The translations under genes were made by a program, and so were the position numbers. From positions 5,177,540 through 5,241,539 of the forward strand of contig NC_135569.1 in the NCBI RefSeq assembly GCF_964340395.1: a stretch of DNA of 64,000 nt. The letters are read 5' to 3'. Below are positions 1 through 35,756 of the stretch, one piece after another. This DNA is from Glandiceps talaboti (taxonomy: Eukaryota; Hemichordata; Enteropneusta; Spengelidae). The stretch's first letter is position 1, and each line of letters starts with the position of its first letter. The notes under the pieces were generated by a model. It had not been told where the DNA came from, did not search any database, and saw only the letters and a program-made list of their open reading frames with translations.

Positions 1-39
1 GAAATGAGAAAAATGTATATCCGAAGGTTTCACACTTAC

Positions 40-145
40 CTGGCCGTTGTATTATCTAGATGCACACAGTCGAACACACGGACACCAAGTATGATTGGTG
101 ATACGACCGATGTCAGTATACTATACTTAGAAGGATCGGCTGTGT
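40..145 (-). other. Possible single internal exon of an unidentified minus-strand gene
   Basis: On the minus strand a perfect donor (GGCCAG|GTAAGT) follows an open frame that begins just after TTTTGCACACAG. The encoded stretch starts DPSKYSILTSVV, has a hydrophobic run, and ends DNTTA before the donor. I do not recognise the family and it does not match any SLC2A exon. The polypyrimidine tract is weak and the partner exons would lie outside the window, so this may be chance. Confidence 0.2.
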
Positions 146-2886
146 GCAAAATTCATTATTATAATGAATTAAATTCGAATACAATCAATATTTATAACAG
201 ATCTTTCTATGGAAGGTTGGTTTGCTATGATAACAAGAGAAATCGTTAGAAACAAAATTCAACATAACCCACGGCTTCTCATTTCCTTACTGGTATATCT
301 TTTTCACAGACTGCGATGAATGACTAATTGCTAAACAGTGCAATCGATCTAAATGAAAAGCGTGCTAATTTGGCATACACCCCATGGCCAAGTTCGCTGA
401 AAATCAAAGTTCCATCTTTCCAGACGTTTCAATATGAAAGCTTCTTCCTCGTCCTTTTGAAATTGTGACAGAAATTTGGTGGTTCACTGTCTTTTTTAAA
501 GGAAATCGACAGTCTATATTTTACTAAATAGAGTTAACACAATATCTGGCGTCCATATTGGATTCTTCAATTGTTTAGTATATTTGTCTGTTCTACTATG
601 TTTGGTACAATTTTGGCTACGGTTTCGAAAGTTTTTACAGTGATCCCAACCTCCTCTTTTTTATTTCCATCCTGAGAGTTTTATTGACAAAGAATAATCT
701 AAAACAGTTCCCCGACGCATATACTAAGTTGATGGAAGTCGTGGTAAGGACTTTAACTGTAGTATTTAAAAAAACAACCTGTAAGATGGTCACTATGACA
801 TGATGAATGAGAACAAGGCATCATTGGGGATGGTTATTATTTACTGCTGTGAGGGAGGGGGAGTCACATGTAAGAATTGGGAGGGTCACTGTACTGGAAA
901 ATGGCACATGTACATGAGAGGCTTGGTCAATAAATTGTGCTATATAGAGTGGTTAGTCTGAGTCATATTTTAACAAGGTTGGCGGAGGTACTCCAATTTT
1001 AACAGTTCCTAAACAAGTCCTCCGACCCCCTCACCCCCTTTTCCTTGCTCATAAAATGACGACTCCTTTGAAATAAGGTTTCTGTAAGAATACTACCCAA
1101 ACAGGAAACAACAGGAGATGATCACATTTCGCCATTTATTGGTCTTGTGAACACATTTACATTAAGATAACAAACTTACAAGTAAATAAACATTATAGTA
1201 AGTTTCTATTAAACCTGCACAATCAAGATTTTTTGTAAACTTATGTTTTACATAATTTAAGGCTATTCACACCATTTAGCTTACGAAACCACACCTACTA
1301 AGAGTCAAATCTAATCACGTGACTTCTGCTTTCAACGTCGTATCCCACGTTTAGCTTATAATGATTAGTAGTCTGTAAAGGATCCTTCCATGTTGGAATA
1401 ATGTCAATAACTTTGAGATCGACAATATAACAATATCAAGGTAGAATTGACTGCACCCTTGGGACTAATATCTCACTAAAAATCAAGTTATTCAAAAAAT
1501 TTCAAACTTGACCAGATGAAACCTAGTTCAAAGTACTTTTGAAATAATGGCATACATTATTTTCAAGGACGTCAATGATATTTTTATTTCCCTATAGATA
1601 TAGAGTTAACAAAATATTTGGCGCCCATTTTGGAATCTGAAATAACTTAATTTATAAATTGTTTTGATAACTACTTCAATTCCCCAGAGGCCATCTTTGT
1701 TCACATTACTGTTCTAATTACAGACAATACCTTCATGTTAACTCTTTCCTTTATTACAATGTAAATTGGCAACAATTCCTTTACATAAAAAAGCTTACCT
1801 AAACACACAAAAAACATGTCACTATTGCCAAAGAGTTGTGTATTGGTCGTGTATTCGCAAGAATCAAATAAATCAAACATTAACAGAAATTACAGACTTT
1901 AATTACAATGACATCAACATCAAAATAACGATAATAGGAAATACACCAAAATTATTTTATTTCATTATTTCACCTACACATTTCAAGTAGCAAACGTTTC
2001 CTTCTGACTGACTCACTGTAAAGATTTGAAGCTCCCAAAGACTCGGTCGATTCCTGAGCATTTTGTATAGGTTGAACAACTCAGCATAATTTGCCCGAGG
2101 AATAAAACAATTCGAATCTTTAGTTAGTTGGATACCTGTTCGATACATCACATCTTCTTGCAGTTAAATGAATGCAGAAAGATTGTCAACAGTCTCATTG
2201 TAGTTATTACTTTTGGACAAGATAAAAGCAGTTGGTATTATAAATGCATCAAATTGATCAATACTTATAAGAACTATCTTTAAATATCAAACCAATTTCT
2301 GATTATACATAGAAATAGCCTACCTGTAGTCTTGAAGGGTTAATTCTACTACAATATTTCAGCTAGCCTAACTGCCACTCTCATTTAGTCTTTAGATCAA
2401 GTAATGTGTAAGCCATACTCCACCACACATAACAGTTGCAACAAATTAGAATAAAACTTCTCATGGTGACATCTAATTATAGATTCCTGATGTGAGCTGA
2501 TTTCGATTTAAATATGCTAATTACGATTTCGACCAATCAGGTTATGTGTAGGGATGTCAGGGAAACACTATCGAATCTACAGTCTGTTTGTTGACGAGAT
2601 GGATGAGCGAAAATTCAAAAAATCAAAACTAACAGTTAGGATAGCTGAAATTGTGTAGTAGCGTTAGTCCTTCATGGCTACAGGTAGCCTATACAGAGAG
2701 AGACAAATGAAAGAAAAAGACCTGAATATCTATGAAGCACATAAAATTCATAGGAAATATAATATACGACATGTACACACTGAACATTTATACAAATCAT
2801 GGTTCATTAATTTACAAATGTCTGATTTGTTAAAAACTCGGTTATATGCATATTCACATCAAACAAAGTCTTTTTAATTCTAAAAC
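146..2886. other. Gene-free left flank
   Basis: No reading frame here shows coding character or splice partners. One short motif block (AGAGTTAACA followed by ATATTTGGCG or ATATCTGGCG) occurs near 530 and again near 1603, so part of it is an old dispersed repeat. I see no RNA gene. Confidence 0.5.
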
Positions 2887-3245
2887 TTAAAGTGGCCATA
2901 TGGTTGAGGATTGGGTATTTATTTTGGGTTTTCAAGTTATAAAACAATTTTCATGATGTTTCCTACTTGAAAAATCAATGTGAAAGAACATTGACCAAGT
3001 CTGTGTTTGTAACTCAATACATTGCAAAAAGCTACAAAGTGTACATGTAAAAAAGTTTGTTATTGTACGTACAATAGCAAACATTTTACACATTTATTAA
3101 TCTTTTGCAATTTATTGACTTACAAACATAGACTTAATCAATGTTGTTTCACATTGATTTTTCAAGTAGGAAGCTACGATAAAATTGTTTTGTAAATTAA
3201 AAATCCAAAATAAATACCCAATCCTCATCCACATGGGCACTTTAA
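2887..3245. mobile_element. MITE family 1 (fold-back, TTAAAGTGGCCATATGG ends), full copy
   Basis: The element starts TTAAAGTGGCCATATGG and ends CCACATGGGCACTTTAA. The two arms of about 170 bp are inverted copies of each other and meet at the palindrome GTTATTGTACGTACAATA. It has no coding capacity. Full or partial copies recur at 7840, 24236, 27183, 35047, 39876, 40920 and 42630, always between or within introns of the transporter genes. Confidence 0.75.
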
Positions 3246-3853
3246 CAACACAACATAATACAACACACAGAAAGTCACAACTGAAAATGTACATAATTAC
3301 CTTTCTGAATTTGAATTAGGACTCCAGGAATGGAAACTTTCTCAAATATTTTAGTTACTATAAGTGTGTGTTAAACAATACATCCATATTTTAATCATTA
3401 CAATGGAGGGGAGTCTAAGCGAGCGCCCACCTACCACTTTGAGGAAAGGTTATAATGAAAGCGTCCAGGGCGCTAACATGATTAAAAGTACGGTATATGT
3501 ATATTCACGTCAAACAACCCGTAAAAAACCCACTAACACCAAAAGTTACGTTATTGGACCCGTTTTTCAAACAACCAATACTGTTCAAACAAGTACTGAG
3601 TGAAAAAGCAATTCTTGATTAATAAAACAAACCATATTTAAGTTTGCTTTGACTAATTGTATAACTACATCTAATCTAGCTAACCCAGTCAGTACAAAAA
3701 TGGCAAAAGCATACCATAATTTAGACACAATATGTAAATGATTTGTATAACAAAATTTGACATTGTCATAAAGTCAATATCAAGCAAATATAAATTTAAA
3801 TATTCGATTTAATGAATATTTATTACGATTCTTTCATTTCTTATTTTTCTTGT

Positions 3854-3859
3854 TTTATT
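3854..3859 (-). promoter_or_regulatory. Candidate polyadenylation signal for gene A
   Basis: The plus strand reads TTTATT, giving AATAAA on the minus strand about 330 bp past the gene A stop codon. It is one of a few AT-rich candidates, so the assignment is tentative. Confidence 0.3.
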
Positions 3860-4188
3860 GACGGGTTGAAGATAACCAACTTGAGTCGTAGTGGTCGTAA
3901 AACAACGCACATTGTGACGACATGTTAACCTATACTTCACTCTAAAATCTCATTAATTCTCTTTAATATTGATTAATGTAATATTATATCATTTGTTATA
4001 ATACATTATATACAAGTCGCAGATTCTTTCACTTTTCATTTCGAACGCCCACCATAATTGCATTTCGCAACAAACAATGACGGATGTTGAGAATTCCAAA
4101 GGACACATTGTTGGAAACGCAAATTCATATCATTTCTTTGTATTCTTCGTTCACACAGATTAAGAAGGATTTTTGTATTTTGTAACTT

Positions 4189-20916
<16,728 letters not shown>

Positions 20917-21865
20917 TTTTATAAAGTTGTCTGCCGATCCTGCTTCGTTTAGTGTATACTAAGCCTCTGTTGAGATGCTCCAACCTGGACACCGAATACA
21001 TGTACTTATGGAGAGAGGTGAAGAGCAACTGAAGTATGGAACAAGCTAATATTGTCTAACTGTGTATTTTAGAGCGGTTCGCCGTTTTATCAAGACTTAT
21101 CTCAAGTACCCTAGTTAAAGTAATTTATTCAAGAGGTCTATCAAATGCCATCGTAGCTGTCATGATGCCACTGTGTATCATCACCATACACTATACATAC
21201 TGTCAGTCCGAATGTGCCCATTACAAATAATCAAATATATTCTTATCATTTTTCATATTTCGTATTGAAATAAATGTTATTATATTATGTAATTATTTTG
21301 TTTTACTGCAAATATTTTATCGTATGAAAACGCCAACATGCAGCAATGGTTTGATTTACAGAGTTACATTCTTAACGTATATAAACACGAATTGGAGGCA
21401 GTTCAAATAACTAAACGTTTCTGTAAGTTACTGGACAAAGAAGGTAACATTAGGTGATTCAACGATGAGTCAGATATATTAATTTTTTGTTGAAATGTCT
21501 CCAAATACATCTCTCTGTTATTGTGAGATTGGGGCAATGCCCAACTCCCTAGACACACACATTGCATGCATACACATATCGGTCGGCTCGTGATAAAGTG
21601 ACCCTTGTACAGATAACAAATCTAAAATGAACCAGGTGTAAACTGAACACCTCTCCTCAGGACAAGAAAGCAAATCTTTAGATTGTCATGCCATCAAGCC
21701 TTGCCCTATGGAGTCTGAAGGAACGGAGACAGCAGCCTCTCGGTAAAATCTGAAACTATGTAACATGACCAAACTAGATATCAATTAATATGCAAATAAA
21801 TGTCATTAGTAGTCATGGAACGCCCTCGTAATGCCATACCCATGATATATCTAAGTATGCTATTA

Positions 21866-22052
21866 TATGATTTGATATGATTTGATATGATAGAATAGGG
21901 TAGGGTAGGTAGGAGTATGGTATATGATGTATGATATGATATGACATGATGTATGATGTGATATAATATATATATGGTATATGATATATATCTGATATAT
22001 GATATGATACGATACGATATGATACGATACGATATGATATAATATGATATAT
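21866..22052. repeat. Degenerate pentanucleotide tract (GATAT/GATAC)n
   Basis: Repeats of TGATATGATT, GATATGATGT and GATACGATAC with many interruptions. Confidence 0.85.
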
Positions 22053-22295
22053 TAACATTATGTCAACACAATTTTTCATGACATCTTTAGCTAAAATAGA
22101 TGATACATCATCTAATAGGTAAATATTGTTTGTATGCTAATTTGTCAATGATAATGCAAGTCTATACCACCATATATATAAGACATACCAAACATATATA
22201 CTACTTGTTTCATAACATTATAAGCTTAAACGGAAGATGTCCCCTATAACTGGTAAACTGTATTCCTTGTACAGATTCTCCAAGAATCTAAAGGA

Positions 22296-22569
22296 TACAT
22301 ACATACATACATACATACATACATACATACATACATACATACATACATGCATACATGCATACATGCATCCATGCATGCATACATACATACATACATACAT
22401 ACATACATACATACATACATACATACATACATACATACATACATACATACATACACATGATACATGCATGCATGCATACATACATACATGCATGCATACA
22501 TACATACACACATACATACATACATACATACATACATACATACATACATACATACATACATACATACAA
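22296..22569. repeat. (CATA)n microsatellite with CATG interruptions
   Basis: About 270 bp of CATA units, broken by ATGCATGCAT blocks near 22350-22380 and 22460-22500. Confidence 0.97.
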
Positions 22570-24235
22570 TAATTGAGTTTTTGTTTTTCTAAAATGTATG
22601 ACAATGTTCATGATAATTAATTGTTTATCATTTTCACAGTAGTTGTCTTTGATCAGCATTGTTTTTCCTTTCCTATGCTCTATTTCTACAAATAGTTGAT
22701 AAGGTAATCATAGATAACCTGATTTTAGTGCCTTGATCCTAACAGTACAACGACTTTTACTCTAACATATTTATGTTGACCTGTATTTAACAGTGTGGGT
22801 GGCAACCGAACAAGACCATTCGAGAGATTATGATGACTGATGAGACGGAAAAATATACATGTATGACAAAGGTAGGGACGAGGGATAGATAGGTCCATCG
22901 TGAAGAGAATGATAAGGAGATAGATGGACAGGGATGGAGTTCTTTTGAAACTTTAAATTAAGATTGATAATGTTGGAAATTGTTACCGTGGTAATATTCA
23001 GAGTTCAACTCTTATCTTTTATTGTTGTGAACATTATTAAGACCTATTAGCTGCGGTTCAAACAATTAAGCCTGGTATCTAAGCAACTAGACACATATCA
23101 CGCTAGTTTTAAACATTAGTACAGTGTGTTCATACCAGTGGTTGGTTATTCTACGACTAGCTTATCGATTCTTGTTATAGGTACGTACCTACTGTGATAT
23201 ATTATCAGCACCGCCACACCCTTGTTAACCTAAGGTTGTCTGGAACTGAGGATGCCCTAGTTTTGACTGAAAGTTGCATAAATTCCTTAAGTGAAAATAC
23301 TTACACTAAACCTACATAATATATTCTAATGTCATGTTAACGTCAATATGCATGCCTTATATGACATTATGATTATCTTCTGATATCGTTAGTCTAGAAT
23401 AGTTGATTACATAGTAGGGATTTCTGAACATTTTTTCAATATATCTTTCCGCCATTTCACTTTGAAAACTTTATTTCAAATGCAACAAAGACAGAATAAG
23501 CACAAAAATAGTCATTGCCCTAGACGAGCTTAACACAGCGATTCTTTTTTTTCATTATTTAAAAAACAATAAAATTGAAAACTGGATGATCTCAACAAAA
23601 TTCAACTCAAAGGTTATAGCATCAACAGGTTTGAATAAACTATACTTTTTAATGCAGTTGTGTTCTTTTCTGTGGATGATACCCCGAGTGCACGTGAGTG
23701 ATCACAACAAGCAGACCAATATGTAAGAAACGCCCTCATTGCACCAAAAGTTCATAACTTCCTTCTAACAAATCTTTGAATTGTGTTATCGTGATAGAAA
23801 TTCGTGATAAAGTGAGCTTTTGATGTTACGTGGTTAATTAAGTGCTGTACAAATTTTAAAATTTGTTATATTATGGCAGGTCATTGGTTCAGCACCGAGG
23901 TCAACCCGAACTTCTGTCGTGTTAAACTGGCGTTAGGCGATATATTTTGAATCTGTTCAAGACATCTATCTCTTGGAAAACCAACACTACATTAGTTTCA
24001 TGTAAGTATTTAGTGCGCACCCAACAAGAGGAGTAGAGATGAGTTCCAGCATATGTATCTCACTACTAGTGAAGGTGGCATTGTCCAACCGCAAGGGGGC
24101 GTCACACTCTACCTCCACCGACTCATGACCATGAGCCTGTCACAGGTATATTGGAAACGGACAATACTGATGCAGTGATGATTTGTTTTAGTATTTCTAC
24201 AGCCGCTGTAACTTCTCAAGTCTAACTTTGTGTTC

Positions 24236-24530
24236 AAGTGGCCATATGAATGGTAGAATTGGTACCCATTTTGGATTATGGATTTAAAAAATAACTTTAC
24301 TGTGGAGTTTTTTTGTCTACTTGGAATGAAATTAAAATAATTTGAGACAAAATATACCAAATTTACTTGTTTATATTAAACTAAATAAATTGCAAAAAAA
24401 ATGTTTTAAAAATGTTAGTGTAACTTTCTGATCATTTTGTTAGTCCCTTGCATTTTATTGAGTTACTAACAAGGACATGGTCTATGCTGTTTCACATTCA
24501 ATTTGTTATTCAAGTAGGAAAATGAGGTTT
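24236..24530. mobile_element. MITE family 1, diverged copy
   Basis: It starts AAGTGGCCATATGAATGG, with inverse arms ending near TTATTCAAGTAGGAAAATGA. Both the AAATTGCAA block and the TTTATTGAGTTAC block are present. The right terminus is lost. Confidence 0.55.
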
Positions 24531-24659
24531 ATTTAGTTTCGTTATTAAACATTCAAACGGACTATTACACAGAAATATCAACATCAGTCATTTCGGACCG
24601 GAAAAACCCAGACTTAGAAAACAGTATTGTCACCAGGTCAGAGCATAACTTTCAACTGA

Positions 24660-24662
<3 letters not shown>

Positions 24663-24696
<34 letters not shown>
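24663..24696. repeat. Poly(A) run
   Basis: About 33 consecutive A, possibly the tail of an unrecognised retroposed copy. Confidence 0.8.
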
Positions 24697-25363
24697 ACCT
24701 CCGCAAGGGGGCGCCTGTTAAACGCCCTCGTAAAGAGGCTAGTTATTTAACGACGATGAGAAAATGGTAAATAGTTAGAATTTGTCTACAATTTCTCCGA
24801 GTACCACCATCACCACCCTGACCACAACACCCGCCTCACCACAGCCACCGTCACCACTTCCACAAAATTCCTCACCCCCATCCCGTAGACACATCCAAAT
24901 ATCTATGTATCAATATTGTGTAACATTTATTATTCAGAAGTGCAAAATTACTTCATGCTAGGTAGTTTTTCTGATTAATATTTGAGCCAATATCAACACA
25001 ACATGGACAATTGAACCACTATAGATTGTTAATGAATGACGTGACCTTAGGCAACCTCCCTGTTTGGAGGACAGGAGATTCGAATACATAATAACTACGG
25101 AAATATCTCCATTTATTTAACTCGAGACTAGCATGAAGTATCATTCAAAAGTAATTGCTGTGTTTCATTTAATTTGAATCGATGTTGAATTTGGTCAAAT
25201 GTTTTCCTTTGTCTCTGATCTGATAGATAACAAAGTTTAAATTCAGTGTTTTCGTGTCTAAAAATAATTGGAAATGGGTCAATTTATCCCACACACATGA
25301 GTAATGAATTGTGGTTTTTATAAGGGACAGTCAGCGTGCTCTTAAATTTGGGGGTTTGAAAAC

Positions 25364-32788
<7,425 letters not shown>

Positions 32789-32914
32789 CTTGAAATGATT
32801 CGTTGAAAAGATCGTAAAATTGCAGCCGTTTTCATCTGTGATGTCGCTCACCCTCGCCCTCTATTCCCTCCCTGTCTGTTTATCTCCTCTCTGTCTAAGG
32901 ACAAAGCTCTAGAT

Positions 32915-33494
32915 ATTGAGCGAGTGCAATTCAAATTTTGCCGTTATGGTGTCCAAAACTAGACACATACAAACATTTCAAATCTCTTCTGCAGTATGAA
33001 AATTATCTGTCAAATATCGATAAGATGATATTTCGAACAACTCTTTGTAGATTTAGAGCTTCTAATCACAATTTAGCGATAGAAAAGGGAAGGAGAGACG
33101 GTGTATCTAGAGATAGAAGAATATGTATTTTTTGTAACATTGGTAATTTCATTGAAGATGAATTTCATTTTTGTTTAATATACCCTGTATATCAACAATT
33201 GAGAGAATTGTATATTCCACAATATTTCTTTCAGCCTCCTTCGCAATTTAAATTTTATTCTTTGATGAGAACAAATTATGTTCATACTCAGAATAATTTA
33301 GCAAAGTTTGTATTTTTTCATTTCCGTTTACGCCAAAGTATGATGGACTAATTTTGGTTGTATTTGCTATTATTATTATGTGGATTTGTATACATGTACC
33401 ATTGTTGATTGTCACAACAAACCTCTACACTAGCAGTTTTTTGTATACACTGATTTCTGTACGTTAGGCCGGTGGCCACGGTACTTTGAATAAA

Positions 33495-33495
<1 letters not shown>
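32915..33495 (+). mobile_element. LINE 3'-end fragment with intact C-terminal reading frame
   Basis: A 137-residue frame at 32938-33351 reads MPLWCPKLDTYKHFK, then LCRFRASNHNLAIEKGR, a C..C pair (RRICIFC), IEDEFHFC and a second hydrophobic half. This is the cysteine/histidine tail typical of some non-LTR retrotransposon polyproteins, 3' of the reverse transcriptase. The reverse transcriptase itself is absent, so the copy is 5'-truncated, as usual for LINEs. The 3' UTR ends TTGAATAAAGC and runs into a TA array that may be its tail. A related frameshifted copy lies at 11055-11345. The insertion starts only about 130 bp past the gene B stop. Confidence 0.7.
33489..33494 (+). promoter_or_regulatory. 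AATAAA signal at the LINE 3' end, first one after gene B
   Basis: I found no AATAAA or ATTAAA between the gene B stop at 32788 and this site, so the LINE may provide the cleavage signal for gene B transcripts. Confidence 0.4.
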
Positions 33496-33792
<297 letters not shown>

Positions 33793-34162
33793 GAGATGTA
33801 ATTTTAAATTCACCAACAGCCAGCCAGCCACAGTCATGAACATCATGTCTTTCTTAGTCAAACACACATTTCTAACCAATAACACATTTCCCCATAAGTT
33901 AGTGTTTATTTAGACAGTTATCTAATGTCCGAATATGGTATGTGGTCAGCTCAGGATGCTGTTTACGTCACTATAGCAGCTGGGGTTCACTTATTGGATG
34001 AACAACATTCTGTACTGATTGAGGGACTTTGACCAGACTGTAGTTAGAAACCACAGTTGGCATCCAGACTATTCTCGGGGTAATCTGATTAAAATCCGAT
34101 GTAGATGTCGGCTAATCGTTCATTGCTATTTTACCTTCGTTATTTTGCCATGAATTGACCTT

Positions 34163-34227
34163 CGTGGTACATGTTTACGTTTTTATCCTGATGGCCATAA
34201 GGATAAAAAACGTAAACATGTACCACG
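34163..34227. promoter_or_regulatory. Near-perfect hairpin with two inverted forkhead-type motifs, upstream of gene C
   Basis: The arm CGTGGTACATGTTTACG and onward to TTATCC is followed by a 12-base loop and then the inverse complement, with one extra A. Each arm contains GTAAACAT or its inverse, which fits the forkhead core GTAAACA. It lies 224 bp before the gene C start codon. Regulatory function is inference. Confidence 0.35.
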
Positions 34228-34450
34228 ATCGTTATGTTATAACCCATAGACTATGAATATGACGATGGGTAGCCCCGCTCGTGTTTGGATAACTTCACCA
34301 CTCTGCACATGCGCAAATGACGTGAACTATCGCACACATGCAACATCGCCAAAGTTGGACGCTAGTATTTTTTATTTTAAATCATCGTACAACGGGAATT
34401 CTATTTACACTATAGCGTATATTATAATCTAGAGAAGACCAAAAGTCCTC

Positions 34451-35673
34451 ATGACGATGTCACAGACCAATATCAAAGAGGACAAAGAAGTAAGTCGTAT
34501 TTAAAACTTAACATCAATTTTAGCCAGAGGGTCACTGTCCCGCAAAGTTATGGTAGCTCGTGATTGTCATGGCAACATAGTGTGTTGCTAACTCATTACT
34601 GTTTAAATGACCAGCAAGTTTATGATTCATAAATTTACACATATTACAACATAATTTAGCAAACAGCCTATGCACCAAAACAGTACATCAATCATTACAA
34701 ACAACCTTGAGGTGTTTTTTGTTTAAATAATTTATGCAAAATTAACCCTGCAAATGCAAATACTATCTCTATCTTTGTGTACCCTGTACCCGGACCTCTA
34801 ATCTGTAACATCTTTAAGTACCTTGTATTTACATTTACGACTTCTATAATCTTAATTCTTATGAATGATCACCCAGTAATGTCATAGTGAACTATCTGAA
34901 TTGTTTCCTACGTTGCTAGACTAGTAGTGATGAGTTATGGTGATAAAGTCAAATAATTCCATAAGCTCAAAACAGTTTTATGAGCGGTGGGATTAATTAC
35001 AGACAAGAAGAAACAAACATTTTTTTGGCCTAAGGGATTACTTCATTTAAAGTGGCCATATGGGTGAGGACTGGGCGGATTTTTCATTCATGAAATAATT
35101 TATCATGGCTTCCTACTTGAAAAAGTCAATGTGAAATGACATCTGTGTTTGTTTGTCACTCAATACATTGCTATTTATTTAATTTGTAAAAGAATGTTAT
35201 CATGGCTTCTGACTTGTAAACTCAATATGAATCAACATATGACAAGTCCTTGTTTGTAACTCAATAAATTGCGAATAAATTAAAGTGTAAAATCTTTGTT
35301 ATTGTATGTACAGTAACCAACAATTTACACATTTTCTATCTTTTGCCAATTCTCACCCATATGGCCACTTTAAACACTTCATGGCTGTATTTTGTTTTCA
35401 ATTGCATACGCGTAGCACGTTATATAATTATCGACGCACTTTGCCGCCTTTTTCTTACAACTACTATGTTACAGATTTAGTAAAATAGCAGACGAACACC
35501 TCTTTCCTACAGTATGAGATGCGGGTCGTGTATTCAATGTTTGCTCGTGGTATGGTTGATATCAATAAATATCGTTCATTCTTTCTTTGAGATAAGACAC
35601 ACAGATGCAATCAATAAAAAGAAACGAAATCCACCAGGACACTGACGATGAACAAAAAAACAGGCAGGTAGGC

Positions 35674-35710
<37 letters not shown>

Positions 35711-35718
35711 TACAGACA

Positions 35719-35756
<38 letters not shown>

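Larger units (their letters stand above)
20917..25363. other. Head-to-head intergenic spacer between genes A and B
   Basis: This 4.4 kb must contain the promoters of both divergent genes, but I cannot point to a convincing TATA box or start site. It holds a GATAT-type pentanucleotide tract, a long CATA array, a family 1 MITE and a poly(A) run. No coding exon is supported. Confidence 0.5.

Noticed and set aside
2674-2877. 67-residue open frame in the left flank
   Set aside because: Polar, low-information sequence that overlaps nothing recognisable and ends just before a MITE.
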